64,000 bases of DNA from an uncultured Gammaproteobacteria bacterium (GCA_913058345.1 CAJXQR010000001.1:248001-312000); one strand, 5' to 3'; shown: positions 36,298 through 45,935, numbered from the stretch's first letter. Notes: a model not told the origin generated them from the letters alone. Program-made: numbers and translations.

Positions 36298-36798
36298 ATG
36301 ACCGACAAAGCACTAATGGAGCGCATTGTGCGCTTTCGCACCAAAGCGGAAAACCAATCACCCTTTGGCCTGTATTTAGGCCTGGAAATTATCGATATTG
36401 ATAAAGGTGAGGCAACCCTTGCCGTACCTTATGCCAAACATCTTGCTGGAAACTCTCTGACCGGTGTTCTTCACGGCGGTATTATTACCACTTCTCTTGA
36501 TTCTGCCTGTGGTTTGTCCGTTATCGCAGCATTAGGTGAGCCGACCACTATCGCCACTCTCGACTTACGCATTGATTACTTAAAGCCAGCAAGTCCTGAG
36601 GAAACGGTATTCGCCTACGGTCATTGCTACAAGGTAACGAAAAACGTGTGCTTTGTTCGAGGCATTGCCTACCAGAAAGATAAGGCTAAACCTATTGCCA
36701 ATGCGACGGCGACATTTATGATCACCGCAAAAGGCACTGGCAGGCAGGTGCAAAAAAATGCACAGCCGCTGCCCGCTGCGGGAGGGCCAACAAAATGA
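36298..36798 (+). CDS. PaaI-type hotdog thioesterase 1
   Basis: The 166-residue hotdog-fold protein has the acyl-CoA thioesterase signature NSLTGVLHGGIITTSLDSACG, in which the HGG and the following acidic residue mark the active site. Such enzymes hydrolyse acyl- or aryl-CoA. Its stop overlaps the start of a second hotdog gene by four bases (ATGA). A paired arrangement could form a hetero-oligomer. Specificity cannot be predicted. Confidence 0.88.
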   Translation: MTDKALMERIVRFRTKAENQSPFGLYLGLEIIDIDKGEATLAVPYAKHLAGNSLTGVLHGGIITTSLDSACGLSVIAALGEPTTIATLDLRIDYLKPASPEETVFAYGHCYKVTKNVCFVRGIAYQKDKAKPIANATATFMITAKGTGRQVQKNAQPLPAAGGPTK

Positions 36799-37226
36799 AC
36801 TTTATGGAGTTGATTAAACGAGCAAAAGAAACTGAAGATTTCTCTATTCTCTCTCAGAAGATTCCTTATATGAAGTCCCTGGGTATTGAAGTCCATCAAT
36901 ATGGCGGACTGTTAATCACCACGCTTAAGGCTGACCCAAAATTGACGGGCAATCCCTGGATTCCAGCCCTACACGGCGGCAATATCGGCGGCTTACTGGA
37001 AATGGCCGCCATTGTGCAACTGGCTCATGATCAAGAAAGCGACGACTTGCCACGTACCATTAATATCACTGTGGAGTATTTGCGCACCGGTTTTATCAAA
37101 GACCTTCACGCCAAGGCACTGGTCACTAAACGCGGCCGCCGTGTAGCCAATGTGCAGGTACAGTGTTGGCAGGACGACCCTGATAAGCCTGTCGCCTCTA
37201 TGCACGGTCATTTCCTCATGAGCTAA
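36795..37226 (+). CDS. PaaI-type hotdog thioesterase 2
   Basis: The 143-residue hotdog protein has the active-site segment PALHGGNIGGLLEMAAIVQL. It begins four bases inside the upstream gene, so the two are translationally coupled. It has a conserved YLRTGF segment for the CoA-facing strand. It is only distantly similar to its neighbour, which argues for divergent paralogues or a heteromeric enzyme. The esterase at 37281 follows after 54 bp with its own ribosome site. Confidence 0.85.
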   Translation: MNFMELIKRAKETEDFSILSQKIPYMKSLGIEVHQYGGLLITTLKADPKLTGNPWIPALHGGNIGGLLEMAAIVQLAHDQESDDLPRTINITVEYLRTGFIKDLHAKALVTKRGRRVANVQVQCWQDDPDKPVASMHGHFLMS

Positions 37227-37280
37227 AAACCCAGCCAATCCTTCAAAGACAATAAATTGTAAAAACAACAGGAGTATTCC

Positions 37281-38222
37281 ATGGCACTAAATAGTCAAGC
37301 TGAAGAATTACTAAAACGCGCTGCTGAAAGTGGGACACCAGGGCTCGGCGAAGGGACACCCGAAGAAGGTCGCGCCATTTTTGCCACCACCACACAACTA
37401 CTAGGTCTGCCAGCCCCCGACGTAAAAGACACTAAAGAGATTCAGATTAGCGGCCCCAACGGTCCAATTCGCACCCTGGTGATCACGCCCGACGGCGTCG
37501 AGACTAACAACCTGCCCCTCTTTATTTACTATCACGGTGGCGGCTGGGTGATCGGCAGCCCCGAGACACACTACGAAGAGTGTTGCTACTACGCCAACGA
37601 GGCACAATGCATTGTTTTAGTACCTGACTACCGCCTCGCTCCCGAGTATCCCTTCCCTGCTGCCCCTGAAGATTGTTATGCCGTACTGCAATGGGCGGCA
37701 GATAATGCAGAAAGCCTCGGTGCTGATAAAAGTCGCATTGCCGTCGGTGGCGACAGCGCTGGAGGTAATCTCTCTGCTGTCGTTGCACAAATGACCCAGC
37801 AACGTAACGGCCCGGAGCTCGCCCTGCAATTGCTCATCTACCCCGCGACACGTATGGGGGCAGACACCCAGTCGTACAAAGATTTCGAGGACGGTTATTT
37901 CCTGACGGCTAAAGCCATGAACTGGTTTTTCGGCCACTATTTAAAGAAAGCGGAAGACTGGGACAACCTGCTAGCCTCTCCATTGCTTAATGATGATTTG
38001 GCGGGCTTGGCACCTGCCTATGTGGTGACAGCGGGCTTCGACCCCCTGCGCGATGAGGGCCGCGCCTATGCCGACAAGCTAAAAGCCGCTGGTGTGCCCG
38101 TTGAGTATGTCTGTTATGAAGGGCAAATTCACGGTTTTGCCTCGATGGCTGGCGCACTCGATGAAGCCCGCAGCTTCCTTGATGAAGCCGCTAAGGTATT
38201 GCGTAAGGCTTTTAATAAGTAG
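37281..38222 (+). CDS. HSL-family alpha/beta hydrolase (esterase) 1
   Basis: The 313-residue hormone-sensitive-lipase family esterase has the oxyanion motif YHGGGWVIG, the nucleophile elbow GGDSAGGNLS, an acid in AGFDPLRDEGRAYA and the catalytic His in IHGFASM. These enzymes hydrolyse short- to medium-chain esters and some lactones in the cytosol. An AGGAG ribosome site precedes ATG 37281. It is the most divergent of the three esterases in this stretch. A role in opening BVMO-derived esters is plausible by context. Confidence 0.92.
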   Translation: MALNSQAEELLKRAAESGTPGLGEGTPEEGRAIFATTTQLLGLPAPDVKDTKEIQISGPNGPIRTLVITPDGVETNNLPLFIYYHGGGWVIGSPETHYEECCYYANEAQCIVLVPDYRLAPEYPFPAAPEDCYAVLQWAADNAESLGADKSRIAVGGDSAGGNLSAVVAQMTQQRNGPELALQLLIYPATRMGADTQSYKDFEDGYFLTAKAMNWFFGHYLKKAEDWDNLLASPLLNDDLAGLAPAYVVTAGFDPLRDEGRAYADKLKAAGVPVEYVCYEGQIHGFASMAGALDEARSFLDEAAKVLRKAFNK

Positions 38223-38305
38223 GCCCTTAATAGTTAATCTAATTTATTGAAACAAGATCTAAGCTATTAAATTTAAAGACTAACGATGAATGGAGATAAC
38301 AATAC

Positions 38306-39196
38306 ATGTCACAAGCCCAACTCGAAAAACTACTGACAATTTTTGAAAAAATGCCGACTCTGGGGTCCTTGTCTCTGGAACAGGAGAGAGCCAACCTTGA
38401 TGAGGGCGGCGCACGTTTCCTAGTGCCCGATGATGTCACACAGGAGGTAATTGATGCTGACGGTGTCCCCGCTGAATTTCTAGTCGCCCCCGGCGCTGCC
38501 GATGACCGCGTTGTACTCTACCTCCACGGTGGAGGTTATGTCATTGGTTCAATAAAAAGCCATCGCTACTTGATGCAAAACATATCCCGTCACGCTGGCG
38601 TTAAAACCCTGGGACTTGATTATAGACTGGCTCCCGAAAACCCATTTCCCGCTGCCGTAGAAGATGCCACCAAAGCGTATTGCTGGCTACTGGCTCAGGG
38701 CTATAAAGCAAAAAACATCGCCATTGCCGGCGATTCTGCCGGTGGCGGCCTGACGTTAGCGACGTTAGTCAACTTACGTGACAAAGGCATCGATCTACCT
38801 GCCGCCGGTGTATTGATTTCACCCTGGGCAGACCTTAGTGGCGAAGCTGAGTCAGTCCAAGCCCGTGCTGACATCGACCCCATGGTTAAACCAGAAGGCC
38901 TGTACTCACTGGGCGATAAGTACCTCAACGGCACAGACGCGAAGAACCCACTAGCATCGCCAGTCTTTGCCGACATGACAGGCTTACCACCGCTATGCAT
39001 TCATGTGGGTGGCAAAGAGATTCTTTACGACGATGCGATTACCGTTGCTGACAAGGCTCGCGCCGCTGGCGTAGAGGTTGAACTTCTGGACGAGCCCGAA
39101 CTCTTCCACGTTTGGCATGCCTTCGCACCTATGCTGGATGAGGGACAGGAAGCTGTCGAAAAAATTGGCGCCTTTTTGCAGCAGCAATTTAACTAA
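38306..39196 (+). CDS. HSL-family alpha/beta hydrolase (esterase) 2
   Basis: The 296-residue protein carries LHGGGYVIGS, AGDSAGGGLTLATL, an acidic residue in the HVGGKEILYDDA region and the catalytic His in FHVWHAFAPM. It is closely similar to the next gene, sharing GGGYVIGS and DYRLAPE segments, so the two are probably tandem duplicates. A ribosome site (GGAGATAA) precedes ATG 38306. Its position between related esterases suggests diversification towards different ester chain lengths. Confidence 0.92.
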   Translation: MSQAQLEKLLTIFEKMPTLGSLSLEQERANLDEGGARFLVPDDVTQEVIDADGVPAEFLVAPGAADDRVVLYLHGGGYVIGSIKSHRYLMQNISRHAGVKTLGLDYRLAPENPFPAAVEDATKAYCWLLAQGYKAKNIAIAGDSAGGGLTLATLVNLRDKGIDLPAAGVLISPWADLSGEAESVQARADIDPMVKPEGLYSLGDKYLNGTDAKNPLASPVFADMTGLPPLCIHVGGKEILYDDAITVADKARAAGVEVELLDEPELFHVWHAFAPMLDEGQEAVEKIGAFLQQQFN

Positions 39197-39220
39197 AAAC
39201 AAAAATAAGGAGAAAGCTTG

Positions 39221-40132
39221 ATGGCGAGCCCAGAGAGCAAAAAACTACTTGAGTTACTGTGGAAGAATTACCCCGGCCCCTCAAATTACGAGATGATGAA
39301 AGACAAAGTTGACAAAATGCGTGCTAATTTTGTCACGGCCACGGCGAGTTTTTCCACTCCGCCCAGCGATGTCACGGTTACTGCCGTCGATGTTGATGGC
39401 ACGCCGGGGGAGTGGCTCGATGCGCCCGGCGTCGATACGAATCGCGTATTACTCTATCTCCATGGTGGCGGCTACGTGATTGGTTCAACAGCCACTCACC
39501 GGGGCCTGACCGCAGCGTTATCAAAGGCCGCTAACTGCCGAGTGCTGTCTCTCGACTACCGCCTTGCCCCTGAGCATATCTACCCTGCGGCTGTAGATGA
39601 CGCCACCAGGGCCTATCGCTGGCTGCTTAACGAGGGCATTGCCGCCAATAAAATCACCATAGCCGGTGACTCAGCCGGCGGTGGCTTAACGCTTGCCACT
39701 CTTATTGCGCTTCGCGATGCCGGTGAGACTCTGCCTGCTGCTGCCATCCCCATTTCGCCCTGGACTGACATGGAAGGCACAGGGGAATCAATGAAAACCA
39801 AGGTTGACCTAGACCCCATGGTAGAGCCCGGGGGTTTATTGGGTATGGGCAAAATTTATATGGGTGGTGGTGATCCGAAGCAAGCAACAGCCTCTCCGTT
39901 GTATGCGGATTTTACGGGCCTGCCACCGCTGCTGATACAGGTCGGTGATCTGGAGACCCTGCTCGATGATGCCACGCGTGTTGCCGCCAGTGCTGAAGCC
40001 GTTGGTGTTGACACTACGCTGGAAATTTGGCCCGACATGGTTCATGTCTGGCATTTATTCGCACCCATGGTGCCAGAGGGTCGCGAGGCCATTGAGCGCA
40101 TTGGTGCGTTTATTCAGCAACAAACAGCTTAG
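39221..40132 (+). CDS. HSL-family alpha/beta hydrolase (esterase) 3
   Basis: The 303-residue protein has LHGGGYVIGS, AGDSAGGGLTLATLIAL and VHVWHLFAPMVPEG, the HSL-family catalytic framework. ATG 39221 is preferred to the TTG one codon earlier because AAGGAG sits at the usual distance. It begins 24 bp after esterase 2 and is its closest relative in the window. A terminator-like hairpin follows at 40162. Confidence 0.92.
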   Translation: MASPESKKLLELLWKNYPGPSNYEMMKDKVDKMRANFVTATASFSTPPSDVTVTAVDVDGTPGEWLDAPGVDTNRVLLYLHGGGYVIGSTATHRGLTAALSKAANCRVLSLDYRLAPEHIYPAAVDDATRAYRWLLNEGIAANKITIAGDSAGGGLTLATLIALRDAGETLPAAAIPISPWTDMEGTGESMKTKVDLDPMVEPGGLLGMGKIYMGGGDPKQATASPLYADFTGLPPLLIQVGDLETLLDDATRVAASAEAVGVDTTLEIWPDMVHVWHLFAPMVPEGREAIERIGAFIQQQTA

Positions 40133-40161
40133 TACTGAGCCTCAATATCTGCTCGTCCACA

Positions 40162-40197
40162 AACCCCACCGCTAGTCATAACAGTGGCGGGGGTTTT
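40162..40197 (+). terminator. Probable terminator after the esterase cluster
   Basis: AAACCCC pairs with GGGGTTT across an imperfect upper stem, and the right arm ends in TTTT. The mismatches in the stem lower confidence. Confidence 0.5.
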
Positions 40198-40338
40198 AAT
40201 AAAATCCCGAACCAACCGAAACCAAAGCACTGGCAGTGCTTACTCTAATTGACTTGCAATCGTTGTCACTATCCTTTCAACTGATCAATATAGAAAAAAT
40301 AAATAAATAATTCATTCTATAACTTGAGGTTGACCTAC

Positions 40339-41478
40339 ATGAAAACGCCTATCGTTTCAGCAGATTCACATATTGTCGAACCCCCCGAGGCTTACTCTCA
40401 ACATATTGATCCCAAATACCGTGACCGTGTGCCACGCATCGTCGACGACGGCAAGGGTGGTGATGGCTATTTGTGGGAAGGTATCAAGCGCCCACTCGAC
40501 TTAGGCCTGATGTCGGCCGCTGGCATCCCCGACGAAGTCATGCCGAAAGAAGGCCCCCACCGTCGTTTTTACGATATGCACAAAAGTGGCTGGGATCCCA
40601 AGTACCGTGCCGCCGACCAACAACGGGACGGTGTTGATGCTGAAATTATTTACGCTTCTGTGGGTATGGTTTTGTGTAATGCCAAAGACCCTCTCTATAA
40701 AGACGCCCTATTTCGTTCCTACAACCGCTGGTTAGAGACCTACTGTGGCGAAGTGCCCGACCGCCTGTTTGGCCTTGGTCAAACCGCTATTCTCAGCGTC
40801 GATTCAGCCATTGAAGATTTTCGTCGTATTAAAGCCGCCGGCTTTGTCGGTGTGATGATGCCCGGCACGCCCATTGAAGAAGACTACGACCATCCTATGT
40901 ACGATGCCCTCTGGGAGTGTGCCGTCGATCTCGACCTGCCTCTTTGCTTCCATATTCTCACCTCAAAAGAAAGTGCGGCCAGTATCAGCCAATTCCGTGG
41001 TCACAAGCTCAATGGTTTTATGAAACTGATACGTGCCATTCAGGATTTAATAGGGCTGTTTACGCTGGGCGGTGTGTTCGAGCGCCACCCTAAGCTGCGC
41101 TTTGTCGGTGCCGAGGGCGATGCCGGTTGGCTGCCCCACTACATGGCCCGTATGGATCACGCCATGACTCGCCACGGCCACGGAAAAAGCGGCCCCCTAC
41201 TACCGCGCCTGCCGAGTGAATATATCCGCGAAAATGTTTGGCTCACCTTTCAGGACGACTGGGAAGCCTTCGGTTGCTCGCATCGCATGAACGATGAACG
41301 TTTACTCTGGGCCAACGACTTTCCCCATAGTGATTCAACCTGGCCCCATTCAATGGGCTTAGTCGATAAGCATGCGGGGTGTGTGACGCAAGAGGTAAAA
41401 GAACAGATTCTGGGTCTTAATTGTGTCAATTTATTCAACCTGCCATTGGGTGACAATATCATGACAAAACCTGCTTAA
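40339..41478 (+). CDS. Amidohydrolase family 2 protein (metal-dependent TIM barrel)
   Basis: The 379-residue protein belongs to the ACMSD/Amidohydro_2 group. The metal-binding start is SADSHIVEP (DSH), a mid-barrel His occurs in LPLCFHILTS, and the C-terminal metal Asp segment is LLWANDFPHSDSTWP. Family members catalyse decarboxylation or hydrolysis of ring-cleavage products and related acids. ATG 40339 follows GAGGT, while the in-frame TTG at 40324 lies in that ribosome site. It lies between the esterases and the LLM monooxygenase and appears to be part of the same catabolic neighbourhood. Confidence 0.88.
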   Translation: MKTPIVSADSHIVEPPEAYSQHIDPKYRDRVPRIVDDGKGGDGYLWEGIKRPLDLGLMSAAGIPDEVMPKEGPHRRFYDMHKSGWDPKYRAADQQRDGVDAEIIYASVGMVLCNAKDPLYKDALFRSYNRWLETYCGEVPDRLFGLGQTAILSVDSAIEDFRRIKAAGFVGVMMPGTPIEEDYDHPMYDALWECAVDLDLPLCFHILTSKESAASISQFRGHKLNGFMKLIRAIQDLIGLFTLGGVFERHPKLRFVGAEGDAGWLPHYMARMDHAMTRHGHGKSGPLLPRLPSEYIRENVWLTFQDDWEAFGCSHRMNDERLLWANDFPHSDSTWPHSMGLVDKHAGCVTQEVKEQILGLNCVNLFNLPLGDNIMTKPA

Positions 41479-41500
41479 ATCCTTGATATTTTTAAATAAA

Positions 41501-41535
41501 AAAATGCCGAGTGGCTGATGACTCGGCATTTTTTA
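41501..41535 (+). terminator. Terminator between the amidohydrolase and LLM genes
   Basis: AAAATGCCGAGT (41501-41512) and its complement (41521-41532) form a perfect 12 bp stem with an eight-base loop and a T-run. The A-rich left flank lets it serve both converging genes. Confidence 0.92.
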
Positions 41536-41566
41536 TTCTCGCAAGTAAAGGGCTGTATAAAACGCG

Positions 41567-42625
41567 TTACAGTTTGTGCAACTCGGGTATGCACTTCTCT
41601 GCGAACAAGCTCATACTTTTAGTGGCGTAGTCGTAGGGCATGCCAGCGAAACTAAAGCAGCCACTCATTTTAAAGTCTCCCAGCGTTTTCTTACGGGCCT
41701 CGGCTTTTTCGATTATTTGTTCGGGGGTACCCCAAATTTGAAAATCGACGAAGGCCTGAGCAACGGCGTCGACACCCACATCGTTTAGCACCTTTGAGGC
41801 TTCGGCATAAGAATTGTAGCCGCTGGTGCCATCAAAGTGATCACCGGCCATTTCATAGTGATTAGCAGCCGTGTGAAAGTAGTCAGCGGCGTATTTGCGG
41901 GCCATTTCTTCGGCGCGTTCGGCATTGTCATCACAGACAACGAAGTCGATACACATGACGGGGGGCGCGGTGGCCTTGTGTTTTTCTTTGAAAAGGTCGC
42001 GATAGCGGTTGACCTCAACGGCCATGGTTTCCAGAGGCTTCTGCATAAACAACATGATGGTGGTGCCCATGTTGGCGCCAGCGTCGATGGAGTCAGGCGA
42101 CATCGCAACCGAGTAGATACGATTATCGAAGCTATGAGGAGGACGCGGACGAATTTCAACGCGAGGCTGCTTAATTACCTCGCCGTCGTATTCGGCAAAG
42201 CCGGTTTTTAAGGCATTGATGATCATTTCAGCGCTTTCATCAAACTGTACCCGACTCTTGCTCATATCCAGTCGGAAATTGTCGTACTCAATACGGGCTA
42301 AGCCACGGCCCATGCCGAAAATGGTGCGGCCTTTAGAGTAGTAGTCGAGTAGAGCAATTTCTTCAGCGACGCGAAGTGGGTCGTGCCAGGGTAAAATGAC
42401 AGCGCCTGTGCCAAGCTTGATTTTGCTGGTTTGCCCAGCCATATAGCTAAGAAACTGGGTGACATCGGGGCACATCGTGTAATCGGTGAAATGATGCTCA
42501 ACGCACCACAGTGAGTCGAAGCCTAAGGGTTCGGCCAACTTGGCAATTTCTAATTCCGCGTCATAAACGGCGAGGTCTGTCATATTACCGGGGTTTTGGA
42601 AGAGCATGTGAATGCCAACGTCCAT
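41567..42625 (-). CDS. LLM-class (luciferase-like) flavin-dependent oxidoreductase
   Basis: The 352-residue TIM-barrel protein is of the bacterial luciferase-like monooxygenase class. The conserved parts are the N-terminal MDVGIHML, the FDSLWCVEHHF segment and LGTGAVILPWHDPLRVAEE near the flavin site. Such enzymes use FMNH2 and O2 to oxygenate organic substrates, including ketones and alkanes. The flavin would come from a reductase encoded elsewhere. It converges on the amidohydrolase gene. Substrate unknown. Confidence 0.88.
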   Translation of the reverse strand: MDVGIHMLFQNPGNMTDLAVYDAELEIAKLAEPLGFDSLWCVEHHFTDYTMCPDVTQFLSYMAGQTSKIKLGTGAVILPWHDPLRVAEEIALLDYYSKGRTIFGMGRGLARIEYDNFRLDMSKSRVQFDESAEMIINALKTGFAEYDGEVIKQPRVEIRPRPPHSFDNRIYSVAMSPDSIDAGANMGTTIMLFMQKPLETMAVEVNRYRDLFKEKHKATAPPVMCIDFVVCDDNAERAEEMARKYAADYFHTAANHYEMAGDHFDGTSGYNSYAEASKVLNDVGVDAVAQAFVDFQIWGTPEQIIEKAEARKKTLGDFKMSGCFSFAGMPYDYATKSMSLFAEKCIPELHKL

Positions 42626-43074
42626 AAAAGTCTCCTGTCCAGATATTGGTTGCTTGAGCCGTCAATGACGAAGCCTCTTATAGGGCTTTCGTGCCAGAAA
42701 TGGCTCTATTGAAGAAAATTAGCGAGCATAACTTACCGCAGAATCGAGGATATTACCAGTGAGTAGCGCTATGGCGAGTGATAGCCGGTACCTCGTATTG
42801 TCTGTTTCTATAAACCCTAAGCTAATCAGAGCGGTTTCGACCCTCACCGGGAATATTCAAGAGGTGATACTCTAATAAATCCTGCCAAAAATCGTCATTG
42901 GTGTCAGTCAAAAGATTCAATCTGCGTTGATTAAAGCGCGGGCTATACAGATCTTGGCAGGGGCAGATTAGACCGAAGCTTATACTCCCTCGACAAACGG
43001 TTATCCATCTGGCCCTCCTTCGAGGGAAGCATTACAATGACAACTTTGACAATAACCACTTAAGCACAGTGACT
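42626..43074. other. 449 bp intergenic region with a distant inverted repeat
   Basis: CCTGCCAA at 42881-42888 is complementary to TTGGCAGG at 42954-42961, enclosing 65 bases, and CCCTCGA/TCGAGGG-type arms occur near 42988-43026. These could be folded RNA elements, but no known class is recognised. No coding frame has support. The promoters of the LLM gene and arsC-like gene must lie here. Confidence 0.4.
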
Positions 43075-43419
43075 ATGATTAGCATTTACCACAATCCGCG
43101 TTGTTCGAAATCCCGCCAAACTCTGCAGCTACTCGAAGAAAAAGGTATTAACCCCGAGATAATTCTCTATCTTGAAACGCCCCCCGACAAAGCCACCTTA
43201 AAGGGTTTGCTCGACAAGCTCGCCATGAGTCCGCGCCAGTTACTACGCAAAAATGAAACGGACTATAAAGAAAACAACCTCAAAGAGACCTCTCTTTCCG
43301 ATACGCAGCTGATCGATTTTATGGTCAAATTCCCCAAGCTAATTGAACGCCCCATTGTGGTTAATGGCGATAAAGCCGCCATCGGTCGACCTCCTGAATC
43401 CGTACTGGAAATTCTTTAA
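43075..43419 (+). CDS. ArsC/YfgD-family thioredoxin-fold reductase
   Basis: The 114-residue protein has the ArsC-family active site HNPRCSKS with Cys10, LLRKNETDYKENNL, and the C-terminal ERPIVVNGDKAAIGRPPE. The RCSKS and GRPPE motifs resemble E. coli YfgD more than plasmid ArsC, so arsenate reduction is possible but unproven. ATG 43075 is preferred over a GTG two codons earlier. No other ars gene is adjacent. It precedes the DUF2069 gene, an association I recall from other gammaproteobacteria. Confidence 0.88.
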   Translation: MISIYHNPRCSKSRQTLQLLEEKGINPEIILYLETPPDKATLKGLLDKLAMSPRQLLRKNETDYKENNLKETSLSDTQLIDFMVKFPKLIERPIVVNGDKAAIGRPPESVLEIL

Positions 43420-43473
43420 TCGTGCCAGTTACTGGCAGACACGGCGCAGTATGTAGTCGTAACGGAAAGAGTC

Positions 43474-43866
43474 TTGAGGCATTATTTTTTGAAGGAACTT
43501 AACGCGTTACTCAAAAAAGCGCGGATAGTGACTCGCGCGAGTTATGGCCTGCTCGTCGTCAGCCTTATCGGCGGTGGCCTGATTAGCGGCACACCGTTCA
43601 TACTATTAGTTTTTGCTGTAGTGCCACTTCTGATTTTTATTCCTGGACTGCGCCGGGAAAAACACCGCTCCATTAGTCTGTTGTGCTTTGTCACCCTGCT
43701 TTATTTTACGGCGATCGTGGCTAACTTATTTGAACCTGATCACTCTTTCTTTGATATCACTGCCGTTATTGCTGTGGTGACACTTTTTGTCGCCTCGATG
43801 ATGTACAGTCGTTGGTTGCAACGTGAACAAGCTAAGCCAGTCATCGATTACAGTAACGAATGCTAA
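43474..43866 (+). CDS. DUF2069 integral membrane protein
   Basis: The 130-residue protein has four probable membrane helices (YGLLVVSLIGGGLISGTPFI, LLVFAVVPLLIFIPGL, SLLCFVTLLYFTAIV, ITAVIAVVTLFVASMMY) and the conserved LFEPDHSFF loop. No ATG start is available at the right place. TTG 43474, or TTG 43489 with GAGG upstream, are the candidates. Its function is unknown. It follows the ArsC/YfgD-like gene by 54 bp. Confidence 0.8.
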   Translation: MRHYFLKELNALLKKARIVTRASYGLLVVSLIGGGLISGTPFILLVFAVVPLLIFIPGLRREKHRSISLLCFVTLLYFTAIVANLFEPDHSFFDITAVIAVVTLFVASMMYSRWLQREQAKPVIDYSNEC

Positions 43867-43942
43867 ACCACACTTTTTGACAACGCTGTATGACGACAAT
43901 AAACATCGACGACCAAAGATCGGATAAGCGGAGAACACAACT

Positions 43943-45817
43943 GTGACAGGAAGCAAGAAAGATAAGAAACAAAAGGGCTTTTTCAGGAAAATATTTTCTT
44001 TCATTAGCACCACCGTTAAATTTCTTCGCACGGCGATTAGCTTGATTGTGCTGCTCTTTATGATCAGCATCATTGCCAGCCTGTTCGGCGGTAACGTCAA
44101 GCCGCTACCTGAAAAAGCTTTTCTGAGACTAATACCCAGCGGTATGTTGGTAGAGCAATTAAGTTACGCAGACCCGCTTTCACAAATTATCGGCCAGGGT
44201 GCACAACGCCCAGCTGAAACACTGGTCAGTGATCTTACCGATGCTTTGAAAATTGCCAAAACCGATCCCCGCATTACCGGGCTGGTACTGGAGCTAGACT
44301 TTTTAGCGGGTGGTGGCATCAGTAAACTGAAAACTATCGGTGACGCCATTAACGACTTTAAAGAGAGTGATAAGCCGGTAATTGCCATTGGTAATAACTT
44401 TAGCCAGGAGCAATATTTTCTCGCCAGTTTTGCCGATGAAATTCACCTCAACCCAATGGGGACTATTGTTCTCAGTGGCTATGGTAACTACCAACCCTTT
44501 TTTAAGGAGGCTCTGGACAAGCTAAAGATCAACTTTCATGTGTTTCGCGTTGGTGAATATAAAGATGCTGTAGAGCCCTTTGTTCGCAATGATATGTCCC
44601 CTGCCGCAAAAGCCCAGGCGTCTCTCTGGCTCAATGAACTCTGGCAAGCTTATAGCAGCGGTGTCGAAAACAATCGTCAATTACCCACCGGCAGCGTTGA
44701 CCACTACGTTCATAATATAGCTCAAAATCTCAAATTGGCCTCTGGCAATGGCGCTCAGTTGGCACTACAGCACGGGCTGGTGGACCACCTAAGCCCTCAG
44801 CCAGCGCTGCGTCAGCGCTTGGTGTCAATGGCCGGGCTGAATGAAAAACGCGAAGACTATTCGCACATTGATGTTCAGGAGTACTTGTTTCACCAAACCC
44901 TTCAACTCTCTGAAACCTTAAGTAAGGATAAAATTGCACTGGTCGTCGCCAAGGGCACTATCTACGATGGTGAACAGCCTGAAGGTGATATTGGCAGTAA
45001 AAGTTTCAGCGAACTCATCGCTAAGGTGCGTAAAAATAAGGATATCCGCGCCCTAGTGTTGCGCATAGATAGCCCTGGGGGCAGCGCTTTCGCCTCCGAA
45101 GTAATACGCCGTGAAATTGAGCAAATTCAAAAAAGCGGTATTCCCGTCGTCGTGTCGATGGGGGCTCTCGCCGCATCAGGCGGCTACTGGATCGCAGCAG
45201 GTGCTGATCAGATCTGGGCCCTGCCGACGACTATCACTGGTTCCATTGGTGTCTTCGGCGTCATCCCTACTTTTGAGAACACATTGGCAGCATTGGGTAT
45301 TCACAACGATGGTATCGGCACTTCACCCATCGCGGACATTTATCATCTCGACCGACCCATGAGCCCTCAGGCAAAACAGTTGATCCAACTGAGCGTCAAT
45401 AACATCTACCAGCAATTCCTTGATCTGGTCGCGAATGGGCGAAATAGCACCCCGGCACAAATCCATCAAATTGCTCAGGGGCGCGTGTGGACAGGTCGTA
45501 AAGCGAAGGAGTTGGGACTGGTGGATGAGCTGGGTGATCTGGATGAGGCTATTGCTGCTGCTGCCACGCTGGCGGAACTGGATGATTACGAGTTGATCGA
45601 TATTAAACCCACGCTTACTTTTCAACAGCAATTATTGAAAAAATTATCTCGGGGGGCGCAAAAAACGGCTGAAAAGCTGGGGCTCAAAGCCGAGCAAAGT
45701 GGTTTACTGAAGCCCGCCTTGAAACAGTATGCCGAGCGAGTATTGTCGCAAACTTACACCGATACTCGAGCACCTGGACATCTCTACTTACAGTGCTGGG
45801 AGTGTCGCGTTGATTAA
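43943..45817 (+). CDS. sppA: Signal peptide peptidase SppA, 67 kDa type
   Basis: The 624-residue inner-membrane protease has an N-terminal helix (AISLIVLLFMISIIASLFGG) and tandem S49 domains. The catalytic Lys207 lies in RVGEYKDAVEP and the nucleophile Ser412 in MGALAASGGYW, matching the split dyad of E. coli SppA. It degrades cleaved signal peptides in the membrane. The start is GTG 43943 with GGAG nine bases upstream. The length equals that of long-form SppA. It converges on hda. Confidence 0.95.
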   Translation: MTGSKKDKKQKGFFRKIFSFISTTVKFLRTAISLIVLLFMISIIASLFGGNVKPLPEKAFLRLIPSGMLVEQLSYADPLSQIIGQGAQRPAETLVSDLTDALKIAKTDPRITGLVLELDFLAGGGISKLKTIGDAINDFKESDKPVIAIGNNFSQEQYFLASFADEIHLNPMGTIVLSGYGNYQPFFKEALDKLKINFHVFRVGEYKDAVEPFVRNDMSPAAKAQASLWLNELWQAYSSGVENNRQLPTGSVDHYVHNIAQNLKLASGNGAQLALQHGLVDHLSPQPALRQRLVSMAGLNEKREDYSHIDVQEYLFHQTLQLSETLSKDKIALVVAKGTIYDGEQPEGDIGSKSFSELIAKVRKNKDIRALVLRIDSPGGSAFASEVIRREIEQIQKSGIPVVVSMGALAASGGYWIAAGADQIWALPTTITGSIGVFGVIPTFENTLAALGIHNDGIGTSPIADIYHLDRPMSPQAKQLIQLSVNNIYQQFLDLVANGRNSTPAQIHQIAQGRVWTGRKAKELGLVDELGDLDEAIAAAATLAELDDYELIDIKPTLTFQQQLLKKLSRGAQKTAEKLGLKAEQSGLLKPALKQYAERVLSQTYTDTRAPGHLYLQCWECRVD

Positions 45818-45935
45818 ATGCCGTGCTGAGTAATTACTGATTCGCAAACAATACTGACTTTGGTTAAAAACAGGCTCTGATTGCGACAAAAACACCTTGA
45901 TAACTGGTTCAGAGGCCTGTCGATGCTTCTTGAGC

